Shown: positions 26,094 through 35,204 of the stretch, one piece after another
How positions within the stretch are numbered: position 1 is the stretch's first letter
Layout of the letters: each line of letters opens with the position of its first letter
NCBI GenBank assembly: GCA_022799175.1
Contig: JAAWNY010000009.1
Location: forward strand, 1-64,000
Source: Lachnospiraceae bacterium
GTDB lineage: Bacteria; Bacillota; Clostridia; Lachnospirales; Lachnospiraceae
Length of the DNA: 64,000 bases
Direction: 5' to 3'
The notes under the pieces: model-generated
Database searches by the model: none
What the model was told of the DNA's origin: nothing
The model's input: only the letters and a program-made list of their open reading frames with translations
Translations under genes and position numbers: made by a program

Positions 26094-26348
26094 ATGGAAA
26101 GAAATCTGAGAAAGACCCGTGTCGGTAAAGTCGTCAGCGATAAGATGGATAAGACGATCGTGGTTGCGATTGAGGACCATGTAAAGCATCCGCTGTATGG
26201 TAAGATCGTAAAAAAGACTGTTAAGTTGAAAGCCCACGATGAGAAGAACGAGTGTGGTATCGGTGATACCGTAAAAGTGATGGAGACCCGGCCGCTGTCT
26301 AAGGATAAGAGATGGAGACTGATGGAGATAATCGAGAAAGCAAGATAA
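26094..26348 (+). CDS. rpsQ: 30S ribosomal protein S17
   Basis: An 84-residue primary rRNA-binding OB-fold protein ([50 protein letters not shown]). It is the first gene after the rpmC spacer. Length and sequence are ordinary. Confidence 0.98.
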   Translation: MERNLRKTRVGKVVSDKMDKTIVVAIEDHVKHPLYGKIVKKTVKLKAHDEKNECGIGDTVKVMETRPLSKDKRWRLMEIIEKAR

Positions 26349-26378
26349 AAGGACAGTTATTGAAAGGAGTTAGCAGGC

Positions 26379-26747
26379 ATGATTCAGCAGGAGACCAGAC
26401 TGAGGGTCGCTGATAATACTGGTGCAAAAGAACTGCTTTGTATCCGGGTTATGGGTGGATCTACAAGAAGATATGCGAATATTGGTGATATTATCGTCGC
26501 TTCTGTTAAAGATGCAACACCAGGTGGCGTTGTAAAGAAGGGTGATGTTGTGAAAGCGGTCGTAGTGCGTACCGTTAAGGGTGCCCGCCGGAAAGACGGT
26601 TCCTATATCCGTTTTGATGAAAATGCGGCAGTGATTATCAAAGATGACAAGACCCCGAGAGGAACTCGTATCTTTGGGCCGGTTGCCAGAGAGTTGCGTG
26701 AGAAACAGTTTATGAAGATTGTTTCCTTAGCGCCAGAAGTACTGTAA
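26379..26747 (+). CDS. rplN: 50S ribosomal protein L14
   Basis: A 122-residue protein at the subunit interface. [37 protein letters not shown] and [28 protein letters not shown] are family signatures. AAAGGAG precedes the ATG. It begins the spc-type block. Confidence 0.98.
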   Translation: MIQQETRLRVADNTGAKELLCIRVMGGSTRRYANIGDIIVASVKDATPGGVVKKGDVVKAVVVRTVKGARRKDGSYIRFDENAAVIIKDDKTPRGTRIFGPVARELREKQFMKIVSLAPEVL

Positions 26748-26760
26748 GGAGGTATGGACC

Positions 26761-27060
26761 GTGCATAAAATTAAGAGAGATGACCTGGTAAAGGTGATCG
26801 CAGGAAAAGATAAAGATAAGACCGGCAAGGTGTTGCACGTTCATGAGGGCAAAGTGATTGTCGAGGGCTGTAATATGGTGACCAAGCATTCCAAACCCGG
26901 TGCGGGTAATCCGCAGGGAGGAATTGTCCGCCAGGAAGCTCCCATGGACATTTCGAATGTCATGCTGGTTGTTGACGGGAAAGCCACCAGAGTCGGATTC
27001 CAGGTAAAAGATGGCAAGAAGGTCCGCGTTGCCAAGGCAACCGGCAAAGTCATTGACTGA
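26761..27060 (+). CDS. rplX: 50S ribosomal protein L24
   Basis: A 99-residue KOW-domain assembly initiator of the large subunit ([33 protein letters not shown]). The GTG start at 26761 is supported by AAGGAGG nine bases upstream. It is 13 bases after rplN. Confidence 0.97.
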   Translation: MHKIKRDDLVKVIAGKDKDKTGKVLHVHEGKVIVEGCNMVTKHSKPGAGNPQGGIVRQEAPMDISNVMLVVDGKATRVGFQVKDGKKVRVAKATGKVID

Positions 27061-27083
27061 TTGCAGAGAGGAGGAACGTAAGA

Positions 27084-27623
27084 GTGGCTAGATTAAAAGA
27101 AATGTATCAGAACGAGATGGTTGACGCTCTGATGAAAAAATTTGGTTATAAAAACGTCATGCAGGTCCCGAAGCTGGATAAGATCGTGATCAACATGGGT
27201 GTTGGCGAGGCAAAGGAGAATGCCAAAATTCTGGATTCTGCAGTTCGGGATTTGGAGCTGATCACTGGTCAGAAGGCCGTGACCACCAAGGCGAAAAAGT
27301 CGGTAGCAAACTTCAAGCTGAGAGAGGGAATGGCTATCGGCTGTAAAGTTACCCTGCGTGGCGAGAAAATGTATGAATTTGCGGATCGCCTGATTAACCT
27401 GGCGCTGCCGCGCGTCCGTGACTTCCGCGGCGTGAATCCCAATGCTTTTGATGGCAGAGGAAATTATGCGCTGGGTATCAAAGAGCAGCTGATCTTCCCA
27501 GAGATTGAATACGATAAAGTTGACAAGGTAAGAGGAATGGATATCATTTTCGTTACCACTGCCAAGACAGATGAAGAAGCTCGTGAACTTTTGACATTAT
27601 TCAATATGCCATTTGCTAAATAA
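27084..27623 (+). CDS. rplE: 50S ribosomal protein L5
   Basis: A 179-residue 5S rRNA-binding protein. [25 protein letters not shown] and [24 protein letters not shown] are family signatures. The GTG start (MARLKEMYQ) follows GAGGAGGAA. Confidence 0.98.
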   Translation: MARLKEMYQNEMVDALMKKFGYKNVMQVPKLDKIVINMGVGEAKENAKILDSAVRDLELITGQKAVTTKAKKSVANFKLREGMAIGCKVTLRGEKMYEFADRLINLALPRVRDFRGVNPNAFDGRGNYALGIKEQLIFPEIEYDKVDKVRGMDIIFVTTAKTDEEARELLTLFNMPFAK

Positions 27624-27638
27624 CAGGAGGAAAGATCC

Positions 27639-27824
27639 ATGGCGAAAACTTCAATGAAGATTAAACAGCAGCGTCCGGCGAAATTCTCCAGCAGAGAGTA
27701 TAATCGCTGCAGAATCTGCGGACGTCCGCATGCATATTTGAGAAAGTATGGGATTTGCCGTATATGCTTCCGTGAACTGGCATACAAGGGACAGATTCCT
27801 GGCGTTAAGAAAGCAAGCTGGTGA
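27639..27824 (+). CDS. rpsZ: 30S ribosomal protein S14, zinc-binding type
   Basis: A 61-residue short S14 (type Z). Four cysteines at 24, 27, 40 and 43 (CRIC and CRIC) form the zinc ribbon; the zinc-free paralogue is about 100 residues long. Firmicutes often switch between the two forms when zinc is scarce. Its TGA opens the second spacer of the series. Confidence 0.97.
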   Translation: MAKTSMKIKQQRPAKFSSREYNRCRICGRPHAYLRKYGICRICFRELAYKGQIPGVKKASW

Positions 27825-27998
27825 CCGTCTGCGGCTTAGCAGGTCTGGTTGTCGAAACTGAGAGCTGACAGAGGCCAAAAGCAGGGTCGTTCGTGTGGTT
27901 TGTTATCATTTCCACAGAAGGAAATGTTCAGACAGAGCGGACTATCGCGGAAAACCGCGTGAAAATCAGCACAATAAACAAGGAGGAAAATATCTATC
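27822..27998 (+). repeat. Ribosomal-operon spacer element, copy 2 (after rpsZ)
   Basis: A 174-base non-coding spacer that opens TGACCG at the stop codon like the other two. AGGGTCGTTCGTG (about 27883-27896) matches the GTCGTTCACG part of copy 1. A short inverted repeat CGCGG with CCGCG (around 27950) and GGAAATG with CATTTCC follow. The rpsH site (AAGGAGG) ends it. The relation to the other copies is weaker. Confidence 0.4.
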
Positions 27999-28400
27999 AT
28001 GACAATGAGTGATCCCATTGCAGATATGCTTACAAGAATTCGTAACGCAAATACTGCCAAGCATGATACTGTAGACGTTCCCTCATCCAAGATGAAGCTG
28101 GCGATTGCCGATATCCTGGTAAAAGAGGGTTATGTTCAGAAATATGACATTGTAGAGGACGGTGCGTTCAAGACAATTCGCATTACTCTCAAATATGGCG
28201 CTGACAAGAATGAGAAGATTATCAGCGGCATCAAGAGGATTTCCAAGCCAGGTCTGCGCGTATATGCGAACAAAGAGGACCTGCCGAAGGTGTTGGGCGG
28301 TTTGGGAACCGCTATCATTTCTACAAACCAGGGCGTAGTGACCGACAAGGAAGCACGTCAGTTAGGTGTAGGTGGCGAAGTACTGGCATTTGTGTGGTGA
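27999..28400 (+). CDS. rpsH: 30S ribosomal protein S8
   Basis: A 133-residue primary 16S-binding protein. [18 protein letters not shown] starts it, and the C-terminal [26 protein letters not shown] is the signature. In E. coli S8 represses the spc operon by binding at rplE; no such site was identified here. Its TGA opens spacer copy 3. Confidence 0.98.
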   Translation: MTMSDPIADMLTRIRNANTAKHDTVDVPSSKMKLAIADILVKEGYVQKYDIVEDGAFKTIRITLKYGADKNEKIISGIKRISKPGLRVYANKEDLPKVLGGLGTAIISTNQGVVTDKEARQLGVGGEVLAFVW

Positions 28401-28597
28401 CCGAAAGCAACTGAATGAGTGTACAGAGTGCAAATTTAGTGCGAAGTCCGTCACGAACCTTAGTGAAGCCGAGCCGAAGGCGAAAGCTGAACTTAGTTGA
28501 GTGACGTGTAGCTGCAGGAAGAACCTGTAAAAGCAAGAACTGAAAACAGAAAGGAAGCAAATTCCTTTCCGAAAATTTAAGTAGGAGGTAAGATGGC
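28398..28597 (+). repeat. Ribosomal-operon spacer element, copy 3 (after rpsH)
   Basis: A 197-base non-coding spacer opening TGACCGAAAGCAACT exactly as copy 1. TTAGTGCGAAGTC and GTCACGAACCTTAGTG follow at 28436-28465, and similar short units recur to about 28515. GGAAAGGAATTTGC-like complementarity (GGAAGCAAATTCC region, 28552-28570) makes a small inverted repeat before the rplF site (AGGAGG). Confidence 0.6.
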
Positions 28598-29140
28598 ATG
28601 TCACGTATCGGAAGAATGCCAATCGCGATCCCGGCAGGTGTGACCGTAACGATTGCGGAGAATAATAAAGTGACTGTAAAAGGTCCGAAGGGAACTCTTG
28701 AGAGAGAGTTGCCAATCGAGATGTCTATCAAGGAAGAGGATGGACATATTGTAGTAGCCAGACCGAATGACTTAAAGAGAATGAAATCTCTTCACGGTCT
28801 TACCAGAACCCTGATTAACAACATGGTAGTTGGTGTGACCAACGGCTATGAGAAGGTTTTAGAGGTAAATGGTGTTGGTTACCGCGCATCCAAACAGGGC
28901 AAGAAATTAACTCTGAACCTGGGCTATTCCCATCCGGTAGAGATGGAGGATCCGGAAGGTCTGGAGACAGTTCTGGAAGGACAGAATAAGATCACGGTGA
29001 AGGGTATCGATAAAGAAAAAGTTGGCCAGTATGCTGCAGAGATCAGAGATAAGAGAAGACCTGAGCCGTATAAGGGTAAGGGCATCAAGTACGCCGATGA
29101 GACGATCAGACGTAAAGTTGGTAAGACTGGTAAGAAGTAG
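28598..29140 (+). CDS. rplF: 50S ribosomal protein L6
   Basis: A 180-residue protein with two related domains near the factor-binding site. [17 protein letters not shown] starts it and the C-terminal [28 protein letters not shown] is the family signature. AGGAGG precedes the ATG. Confidence 0.98.
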   Translation: MSRIGRMPIAIPAGVTVTIAENNKVTVKGPKGTLERELPIEMSIKEEDGHIVVARPNDLKRMKSLHGLTRTLINNMVVGVTNGYEKVLEVNGVGYRASKQGKKLTLNLGYSHPVEMEDPEGLETVLEGQNKITVKGIDKEKVGQYAAEIRDKRRPEPYKGKGIKYADETIRRKVGKTGKK

Positions 29141-29154
29141 GAGGGAGTGCGAAA

Positions 29155-29523
29155 ATGGTTAGCAAGAAATCAAGAAAAGAAGTTCGCGTTAAAAAACATA
29201 CCAGATTACGCAACCGCTTTGCAGGGACTGCAGAGAGACCGCGTCTGGCTGTGTTCAGAAGCAATAATCATATGTATGCACAGATTATTGACGATTCCGT
29301 CGGCAATACTCTGGTAGCGGCATCTACCTTGGAAAAAGCGGCAAAAGAGGAACTGGAGCATACCAATGATGTGGCTGCCGCCAGCTATGTTGGAACTCTG
29401 ATCGCTAAGAGAGCGCTGGAGAAGGGAATCGAAGAGGTCGTGTTTGACCGTGGCGGTTTCATTTACCAGGGTAAGATTCAGGCACTTGCAGATGCGGCCC
29501 GCGAAGCCGGTCTGAAATTCTAG
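29155..29523 (+). CDS. rplR: 50S ribosomal protein L18
   Basis: A 122-residue 5S rRNA-binding protein ([62 protein letters not shown]). It is 14 bases after rplF. The ATG follows GGAGGGAG. Confidence 0.98.
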   Translation: MVSKKSRKEVRVKKHTRLRNRFAGTAERPRLAVFRSNNHMYAQIIDDSVGNTLVAASTLEKAAKEELEHTNDVAAASYVGTLIAKRALEKGIEEVVFDRGGFIYQGKIQALADAAREAGLKF

Positions 29524-29539
29524 TAGAGAGGAGAACGGC

Positions 29540-30049
29540 ATGAAGCGTACAATTATTGACGCAAGTCAGTTAGAGTTAAATGACAATGTAGTAGCAATCA
29601 AGCGTGTATCAAAGACGGTAAAGGGCGGCCGTACCATGAGATTCTCTGCTCTGGTAGTGGTTGGCGACGGCAAAGGTCACGTGGGTGCTGGCCTGGGTAA
29701 GGCAGGAGAGGTTCCGGAAGCCATCCGTAAGGGAAAAGAGGCGGCTGCCAAGAACTTGGTGGAAATCCCGGTGGATGAAAATCAGAGTATTCCCCATGAT
29801 ATTCTGGCACAGTTTGGCAGTTCCAGCGTGCTGATGAAGAAGGCACCTGAAGGTACTGGTATTATCGCTGGTGGTCCGGCCCGTGCCGTGCTGGAGCTTG
29901 CAGGGATCAAGAACGTTCGTGCGAAATCCTTGGGCTCCAACAACAAGACCAATGTAGTATTGGCTGTGATTGATGGGCTGACCAAGCTTAAGACTCCGGA
30001 AGAGTATGCGAGATTGCGTGGCAAATCCGTAGATGAGATTTTAGGCTAA
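29540..30049 (+). CDS. rpsE: 30S ribosomal protein S5
   Basis: A 169-residue protein with an N-terminal double-stranded-RNA-binding-like fold and a second domain. [41 protein letters not shown] is the signature; changes here give spectinomycin resistance. It is 16 bases after rplR. Confidence 0.98.
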   Translation: MKRTIIDASQLELNDNVVAIKRVSKTVKGGRTMRFSALVVVGDGKGHVGAGLGKAGEVPEAIRKGKEAAAKNLVEIPVDENQSIPHDILAQFGSSSVLMKKAPEGTGIIAGGPARAVLELAGIKNVRAKSLGSNNKTNVVLAVIDGLTKLKTPEEYARLRGKSVDEILG

Positions 30050-30062
30050 GGAGGAGAATGAG

Positions 30063-30245
30063 ATGGCTGAGAAGTTAAAAGTGACATTAGTCAAATCCCC
30101 AATCGGGGCGATTCCGAAGCAGAAAGCGACGGTGGAGGCCCTGGGCCTTAGGAAGCTGAACAAGACTGTTGAGCTGCCAGATAATGATGCTGTCAGAGGA
30201 ATGATCTGGCATGTGAAGCATTTGGTGAAAGTAGAAGAAGTCTAA
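30063..30245 (+). CDS. rpmD: 50S ribosomal protein L30
   Basis: A 60-residue protein ([43 protein letters not shown]). Short and complete for the bacterial family. It is 13 bases after rpsE with AAGGAGGAG upstream. Confidence 0.97.
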   Translation: MAEKLKVTLVKSPIGAIPKQKATVEALGLRKLNKTVELPDNDAVRGMIWHVKHLVKVEEV

Positions 30246-30271
30246 ATACCGAAGTAAGGAGGTGCAATGTG

Positions 30272-30712
30272 ATGGATTTATCGAATTTACAACCGGCTGC
30301 CGGCTCCAAGCACAGCGATAATTTCAGAAGAGGACGCGGTCACGGTTCCGGCAATGGCAAAACAGCCGGTAAGGGACATAAGGGCCAGAAGGCTCGTTCC
30401 GGTGCTCCGAGACCGGGGTTTGAGGGCGGTCAGATGCCCTTGTACCGTCGTATTCCAAAGAGAGGTTTTACCAATCGCAATACAAAAGAAATCATTGCAA
30501 TTAATGTGAGCGCTTTAGAGCGCTTTGATAATGGCGCAGTGGTTACTGTGGAGACCCTGATGGAGTGCGGAATCATTAAGAATCCCAGAGACGGTGTCAA
30601 GATTCTTGGTGATGGAGAATTAACCAAAAAGCTGACCGTAAAAGTAGATGCATTCAGTGAGGGTGCAAAAACAAAGATTGAGGCTTTAGGTGGAACCTGC
30701 GAGGTGATCTAA
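30272..30712 (+). CDS. rplO: 50S ribosomal protein L15
   Basis: A 146-residue protein of the large subunit. [42 protein letters not shown] is the glycine/arginine-rich N-terminus. The ATG at 30272 is chosen over a GTG one codon upstream; both are at usable distances from AAGGAGG. It precedes secY by two bases. Confidence 0.97.
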   Translation: MDLSNLQPAAGSKHSDNFRRGRGHGSGNGKTAGKGHKGQKARSGAPRPGFEGGQMPLYRRIPKRGFTNRNTKEIIAINVSALERFDNGAVVTVETLMECGIIKNPRDGVKILGDGELTKKLTVKVDAFSEGAKTKIEALGGTCEVI

Positions 30713-30714
30713 TT

Positions 30715-32031
30715 ATGTTAAAGACACTCCGAAATGCATGGAAGGATAAGGAGATCCGCAAGAAGCTCCTCTATACTTTCATGATGCTGGTGGTGATTCG
30801 CTTTGGATCGGAACTTCCGATTCCGGGAGTGAACACCTCCTATTTTGCGGACTTTTTCGCCAGGCAGAGCGGAGATGCGTTCAATTTTTTTGACGCGATG
30901 ACAGGTGGTTCCTTTACCTCGATGTCCGTGCTGGCTTTAAGTATTACTCCGTATATCACATCTTCCATTATTATGCAGCTTTTGACAATTGCAATTCCCA
31001 AATTGGAGGAAATGCAGCGGGAAGGCGAGGATGGCAGAAAGAAAATTGCGGAGTATACCCGTTATTTGACTGTGGCATTAGCTCTGATTGAGTCTACAGC
31101 TATGGCAGTTGGATTTGGCGGACAGGGGCTGCTTATCAATTATAATGTATGGAGCGTAATTATTGCAGTTGTTACCATGACGGCAGGAAGTGCGTTTTTG
31201 ATGTGGATTGGCGAGCGAATAACAGAAAAAGGCGTAGGAAACGGAATTTCAATTGTCCTGCTTTTCAACATCGTATCCTCCTTGCCTCAGGATGTCAGCA
31301 GTCTGTATAATACTTTCATGAATGGTAGAATTATTGCCGTGCAGGTAGTGGCATTTTTAATGATTCTGGCAGTTATTGTGGCGATGGTAGTGTTTGTTGT
31401 ATATCTACAAGATGGTGAGCGTAGGATTCCAGTACAGTATTCTAAGAAGATGGTAGGGAGAAAGATGGTGGGAGGCCAGTCTTCCCATATTCCGTTGAAG
31501 GTAAATACTGCTGGCGTGATTCCGGTGATTTTTGCTTCTTCGATCTTATCGTTTCCGGTAGTGATTGCACAATTTTTCAGTCCGGATTACAGTACCATTC
31601 CAGGGAAGATTTTGATGCTGTTAAATCAGTCATATTGGTTCCGTCCGGAAATGCCATGGTATTCTGTGGGTTTGGTGATTTATATTGTATTAATTGTATT
31701 GTTTGCCTATTTCTACACATCGATCACTTTTAATCCCTTGGAAGTAGCTAACAACATGAAAAAGTCCGGTGGATTTATCCCAGGTATTCGTCCGGGTAAG
31801 CCAACTTCGGAATATCTGGAAAAGATATTAAACTATATCATTTTTGTTGGTGCTGTGGGCCTGATTATTATCAGTGTGATTCCGATCATGATTTCCGGTG
31901 TGTTTGGTGTGAGCCGCTTGTCATTTTTGGGAACGTCGCTGATCATCATTGTCAGTGTCATTCTAGAGACCATTAAGGCCATTGAGTCTCAGGTGATTGT
32001 GCGGAATTATAAAGGATTTTTAAACGATTAG
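30715..32031 (+). CDS. secY: Preprotein translocase subunit SecY
   Basis: A 438-residue membrane channel of ten helices that moves proteins across or into the membrane with SecE, SecG and SecA. Signatures are FGSELPIPGVNTSYFADFF, the ALSITPYITSSIIMQLL segment, and the late loop NMKKSGGFIPGIRPGKPTSEYLEKI that contacts SecA. It is translationally close to rplO. A terminator follows before adk. Confidence 0.98.
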   Translation: MLKTLRNAWKDKEIRKKLLYTFMMLVVIRFGSELPIPGVNTSYFADFFARQSGDAFNFFDAMTGGSFTSMSVLALSITPYITSSIIMQLLTIAIPKLEEMQREGEDGRKKIAEYTRYLTVALALIESTAMAVGFGGQGLLINYNVWSVIIAVVTMTAGSAFLMWIGERITEKGVGNGISIVLLFNIVSSLPQDVSSLYNTFMNGRIIAVQVVAFLMILAVIVAMVVFVVYLQDGERRIPVQYSKKMVGRKMVGGQSSHIPLKVNTAGVIPVIFASSILSFPVVIAQFFSPDYSTIPGKILMLLNQSYWFRPEMPWYSVGLVIYIVLIVLFAYFYTSITFNPLEVANNMKKSGGFIPGIRPGKPTSEYLEKILNYIIFVGAVGLIIISVIPIMISGVFGVSRLSFLGTSLIIIVSVILETIKAIESQVIVRNYKGFLND

Positions 32032-32044
32032 GATAAATGGGAAG

Positions 32045-32078
32045 AGCTGCTGCGCAGGAAAATGGGCGGCAGCTTTTT
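32045..32078 (+). terminator. Terminator or attenuator between secY and adk
   Basis: AGCTGCTGC (32045-32053) pairs with GCGGCAGCT (32066-32074) with one wobble, followed by TTTTTC. As adk and map normally continue the transcript, it may only attenuate. Confidence 0.7.
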
Positions 32079-32139
32079 CTGCTACAAATCGGAGAGGTTT
32101 CTGCTGTCAATAAAACATAAATAATAAAGGAGGATAAAA

Positions 32140-32784
32140 ATGAAAATTATTATGTTAGGTGCTCCGGGCGCAGGAAAAGGTACTCAGGCAAAAAAGATTG
32201 CCAAGAAGTACGAAATTCCCCATATCTCCACCGGCGATATTTTTCGGGCAAACATTAAAGGCGGTACGGAGTTGGGAATGAAAGCCAAATCGTATATGGA
32301 TCAAGGGCAGCTGGTACCAGATGATGTGACGATTGGCATGCTGCTGGATCGGATTAGCGAAGCAGATTGTGAGAAAGGTTACGTGTTGGACGGTTTTCCG
32401 CGGACGATTCCCCAGGCAGAAAGTTTGACAGCAGCTTTGAAAGAGCGGGGAGAGAAGATGGATTATGCGGTGGATGTGGATGTACCAGATGAGTCGATCG
32501 TCACTCGCATGGGAGGAAGAAGAGCTTGCTTAAAGTGCGGCGCCACCTATCATGTGGTATTCAATCCGCCAAAAGCAGAAGGCGTATGTGACAGTTGCCA
32601 GGAGGCGTTGGTATTGCGTGATGATGATAAGCCGGAGACGGTTCAGAAACGCCTGACAATATATCACGATCAAACACAACCTTTGATTGAATACTACAAA
32701 GAACAGGGAATTCTGGTGACAGTGGACGGAACCAAAGAGTTGAATGAAGTGTTCAAGGATATTGTTGCTGTCCTGGGGGCGTAA
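32140..32784 (+). CDS. adk: Adenylate kinase, zinc-binding lid type
   Basis: A 214-residue enzyme that equilibrates ATP and AMP with ADP. The P-loop GAPGAGKG is at residues 7-14, DGFPRT at 84-89, and the lid carries four cysteines (130, 133, 150, 153; CLKC and CDSC), so it binds a structural zinc as in Gram-positive adenylate kinases. AAAGGAGG precedes the ATG. It is four bases before map. Confidence 0.98.
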   Translation: MKIIMLGAPGAGKGTQAKKIAKKYEIPHISTGDIFRANIKGGTELGMKAKSYMDQGQLVPDDVTIGMLLDRISEADCEKGYVLDGFPRTIPQAESLTAALKERGEKMDYAVDVDVPDESIVTRMGGRRACLKCGATYHVVFNPPKAEGVCDSCQEALVLRDDDKPETVQKRLTIYHDQTQPLIEYYKEQGILVTVDGTKELNEVFKDIVAVLGA

Positions 32785-32787
32785 GTT

Positions 32788-33540
32788 ATGTCAGTGTCAA
32801 TTAAATCAGAGCGGGAAATAGAGCTGATGCGTGAGGCCGGAAGGATACTTGCTCAGGTACATGAAGAACTGGGAAAGATCTTAAAGCCAGGGATATCTAC
32901 TATGGATATTGACCGGACCGGGGAAAAGCTGATTCGCAGTTTTGGCTGTGTTCCTTCTTTTAAGAATTATAATGGTTATCCTGCTTCCATCTGTGTATCG
33001 GTTAATGATGAAGTGGTACATGGGATTCCCAATAAGCACAGAATTTTGAAGGAGGGGGATATCGTCAGTTTGGATGCTGGAGTGATTTATCACGGATATC
33101 ATTCGGATGCTGCCCGAACTCATGCGATCGGTAATATTTCCCCAGAAGCGGAGCAATTAATCCGAGTGACCAAAGAGAGTTTTTTTGAAGGTATCAAGTA
33201 TGCAAAAGCCGGCAATCATCTCAATGATATCTCTTCGGCAATCCAGGCATATGCGGAGCATTTTGGTTATGGAGTGGTTCGGGATCTAGTGGGACATGGG
33301 GTTGGGAAAGCGCTTCATGAGGATCCAGAAGTGCCCAATTTTTCCCAGAAAAGAAAGGGGATTCGTTTATGTCCTGGTATGACGCTTGCCATTGAGCCCA
33401 TGATCAACATGGGGCGTGCGGATGTAGTATGGCTAAACGACGACTGGACGGTGGTAACAGACGATGGTTCGCTTTCTGCTCATTATGAGAACACCATTTT
33501 GATTACAGAGGGGGAACCGGAGATTTTGTCTCTGCTGTGA
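32788..33540 (+). CDS. map: Methionine aminopeptidase, type I
   Basis: A 250-residue dinuclear metalloprotease that removes initiator methionine. Metal-site segments are SLDAGVIYHGYHSDAARTH, RDLVGHGVGKALHEDP and LAIEPMINMG, with the final glutamate in YENTILITE. The active site is intact. The position after secY and adk is standard. Its TGA overlaps the GTG of the next gene (GTGA). Confidence 0.97.
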   Translation: MSVSIKSEREIELMREAGRILAQVHEELGKILKPGISTMDIDRTGEKLIRSFGCVPSFKNYNGYPASICVSVNDEVVHGIPNKHRILKEGDIVSLDAGVIYHGYHSDAARTHAIGNISPEAEQLIRVTKESFFEGIKYAKAGNHLNDISSAIQAYAEHFGYGVVRDLVGHGVGKALHEDPEVPNFSQKRKGIRLCPGMTLAIEPMINMGRADVVWLNDDWTVVTDDGSLSAHYENTILITEGEPEILSLL

Positions 33541-33818
33541 GGACGGTGAACAGGATGGATTATCAACCAGGTTGTCTGGCAAGATCTCTTGTCGGGCATG
33601 ATAAAGATCAGTATTATGTGATATTATCGGTGGAAGGGGAACGGGTAGTGTTAGCAGATGGAAGAACCCGGACCCAGAAACATCCCAAGCGGAAGAATAA
33701 GAGGCATATCCAGGTAGTAAATCGCTGCCTGGTTGAGGAGTTTCCGGTGTCGGATGAGGAAATTTATGCCCGGCTGAGAAGTTTTGTGAAGTGTGCTGCT
33801 AATAGAGAGAAGGAATGA
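33537..33818 (+). CDS. KOW-domain RNA-binding protein between map and infA
   Basis: A small basic protein of up to 93 residues. DYQPGCLARSLVGHDKDQYYVILSVEGERVVLADGRTRTQKHPKRKNKRHIQVV resembles the KOW/SH3-like barrel of L14e-type proteins; clostridial genomes often carry such a gene at this place. The GTG at 33537 would be coupled to the map stop (4-base overlap), but the ATG at 33555 (MDYQPG) is also possible. Ribosome or RNA binding is inferred from fold and position. Confidence 0.75.
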   Translation: MRTVNRMDYQPGCLARSLVGHDKDQYYVILSVEGERVVLADGRTRTQKHPKRKNKRHIQVVNRCLVEEFPVSDEEIYARLRSFVKCAANREKE

Positions 33819-33908
33819 AGGACCTTTTTGAGTTGAGAGCACGGTTTAAAATCCTGTGGATCGGTGGTCCGGGAAGAGTGAGAGATTTACGCATTCAGGA
33901 GGTAAGAG

Positions 33909-34127
33909 ATGTCAAAAGCAGATGTGATTGAGATTGAAGGAACTGTAGTAGAGAAGCTGCCAAACGCCATGTTTCAGGTAGAACTAGAGAATGGACATCA
34001 GGTGTTGGCTCATATCAGTGGGAAGTTGCGGATGAATTATATCCGGATTCTTCCGGGCGATCGGGTGACAATCGAGTTGTCGCCGTATGATCTTTCGAAG
34101 GGGAGGATTATCTGGAGAGATAAGTAA
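33909..34127 (+). CDS. infA: Translation initiation factor IF-1
   Basis: A 72-residue OB-fold protein that binds the 30S A site during initiation ([53 protein letters not shown]). Complete and typical. AGGAGG precedes the ATG. A hairpin and a new promoter follow, so infA ends this transcript. Confidence 0.98.
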   Translation: MSKADVIEIEGTVVEKLPNAMFQVELENGHQVLAHISGKLRMNYIRILPGDRVTIELSPYDLSKGRIIWRDK

Positions 34128-34136
34128 GAGATGGTA

Positions 34137-34193
34137 TGGCGATCGGTCTGTTAAAGGCTTTTGAAGGACGGATCGCCATCGGACCTCTTTTTT
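34137..34193 (+). terminator. Terminator after infA
   Basis: TGGCGATC (34137-34144) pairs with GATCGCCA (34171-34178), extended by further matches; a T-run (CTTTTTT) lies about nine bases after the stem. The distance makes it slightly atypical. Confidence 0.6.
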
Positions 34194-34268
34194 AGTAATC
34201 TATGGAAGATAAGGCCATGGAAAGCAAATTAAAATCGTATAAAACAGGGAAAAATAGTAAAAAAGTGC

Positions 34269-34297
34269 TTGCATTACAAATATTGCGGTGATATAAT
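34269..34297 (+). promoter_or_regulatory. Promoter of the rpmJ-rplQ (alpha) operon
   Basis: TTGCAT (34269-34274), 17-bp spacer, TATAAT (34292-34297). AAAAAGTGC precedes it and GGTGA lies just before the -10, as in the S10 promoter at 20698-20726. Confidence 0.8.
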
Positions 34298-34303
34298 ACT
34301 ATG

Positions 34304-34538
34304 GCAACTTTGTTAAAATGCCGGGTGAAGTTTGCCCAAAACCGGATCTGGATGAAGCGGAATATCTGGAAAAGAGGATAGGAGCGAGATTTTTAGGAGC
34401 GGAGAGCGGGTTTTTAGAGGACACACCCCGACGGGTGTACTAGACCCGTAAAGACAGGGCAGAATAGAGGAAGCTCTCAGGAGTATAACCTGGGTGCCCT
34501 GTAAAGGCAGGGCAGCACGAAGGAAAGGAGAAATTGCC
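34304..34538 (+). promoter_or_regulatory. Structured leader ahead of rpmJ
   Basis: About 235 transcribed bases. ACAGGGCA (34454-34461) pairs perfectly with TGCCCTGT (34495-34502). A near-perfect direct repeat, GTAAAGACAGGGCAG (34448-34462) and GTAAAGGCAGGGCAG (34501-34515), gives that same TGCCCTG a second partner, so two hairpins compete just upstream of the rpmJ binding site. ACACCCCG with CGGGTGT is a further stem near 34425. With rpsD in this operon, control by S4 is possible. Nothing else is recognised between infA and rpmJ. Confidence 0.5.
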
Positions 34539-34652
34539 GTGAAGGTGAGATCATCAGTGAAACCGATTTGCGAGAAATGCAAAATCATCAAGCGCAAAGG
34601 CAGCATCAGAGTAATCTGTGAAAATCCTAAGCACAAGCAGAGACAAGGTTAA
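34539..34652 (+). CDS. rpmJ: 50S ribosomal protein L36, zinc type
   Basis: A 37-residue protein, [20 protein letters not shown] at its start, with Cys11, Cys14, Cys27 and His32 forming the zinc site. It begins with GTG and follows AAGGAAAGGAG. It is easily missed because of its size. Position before rpsM is standard. Confidence 0.97.
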   Translation: MKVRSSVKPICEKCKIIKRKGSIRVICENPKHKQRQG

Positions 34653-34681
34653 GTAAGAGAAAAAGGAGGTGTACGACGCAA

Positions 34682-35050
34682 ATGGCTCGTATTGCAGGAG
34701 TTGATTTACCAAGAGAGAAACGTGTTGAGATCGGCCTGACTTACATTTACGGGATCGGAAGAACCAGTTCCAACCGTATTCTGGCGGAGGCTGGCGTGAA
34801 TCCGGATACCCGTGTCAAGGATCTGACTGATGATGAGGTAAGAAAGATTGCGGCGGTGATCGCAGACAGCCAGATAGTAGAGGGTGACCTGCGCAGAGAG
34901 ATCGCTATGAATATTAAGCGGTTGCAGGAGATCGGATGCTATCGTGGAATCCGTCACAGAAGAGGATTGCCGGTTCGCGGACAGAAGACAAAGACCAACG
35001 CGAGAACCCGCAAAGGACCGCGTAAAACCGTGGCGAACAAGAAGAAATAA
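34682..35050 (+). CDS. rpsM: 30S ribosomal protein S13
   Basis: A 122-residue protein of the 30S head that contacts the P-site t[37 protein letters not shown] and the basic tail [23 protein letters not shown] are typical. AAAGGAGG precedes the ATG. A 154-base spacer separates it from rpsK. Confidence 0.98.
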   Translation: MARIAGVDLPREKRVEIGLTYIYGIGRTSSNRILAEAGVNPDTRVKDLTDDEVRKIAAVIADSQIVEGDLRREIAMNIKRLQEIGCYRGIRHRRGLPVRGQKTKTNARTRKGPRKTVANKKK

Positions 35051-35139
35051 GCACTGGGTACTGACTTTAACAGATAACCCCATTAACGCGAATCAAGTTG
35101 TATGTTTTAAAAACAGGAACAAGATTCAGGTATTCACAG

Positions 35140-35164
35140 CTTTCGGGACAGGTCTTCCCGAAAG
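35140..35164 (+). other. Hairpin in the rpsM-rpsK spacer
   Basis: CTTTCGGGA (35140-35148) pairs perfectly with TCCCGAAAG (35156-35164). There is no T-run, so it is more likely a stability or processing element than a terminator. Confidence 0.6.
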
Positions 35165-35204
35165 AGCAGCGAATCAAGACGAAAGGAAAGTAGGTTAGTT
35201 TAAA

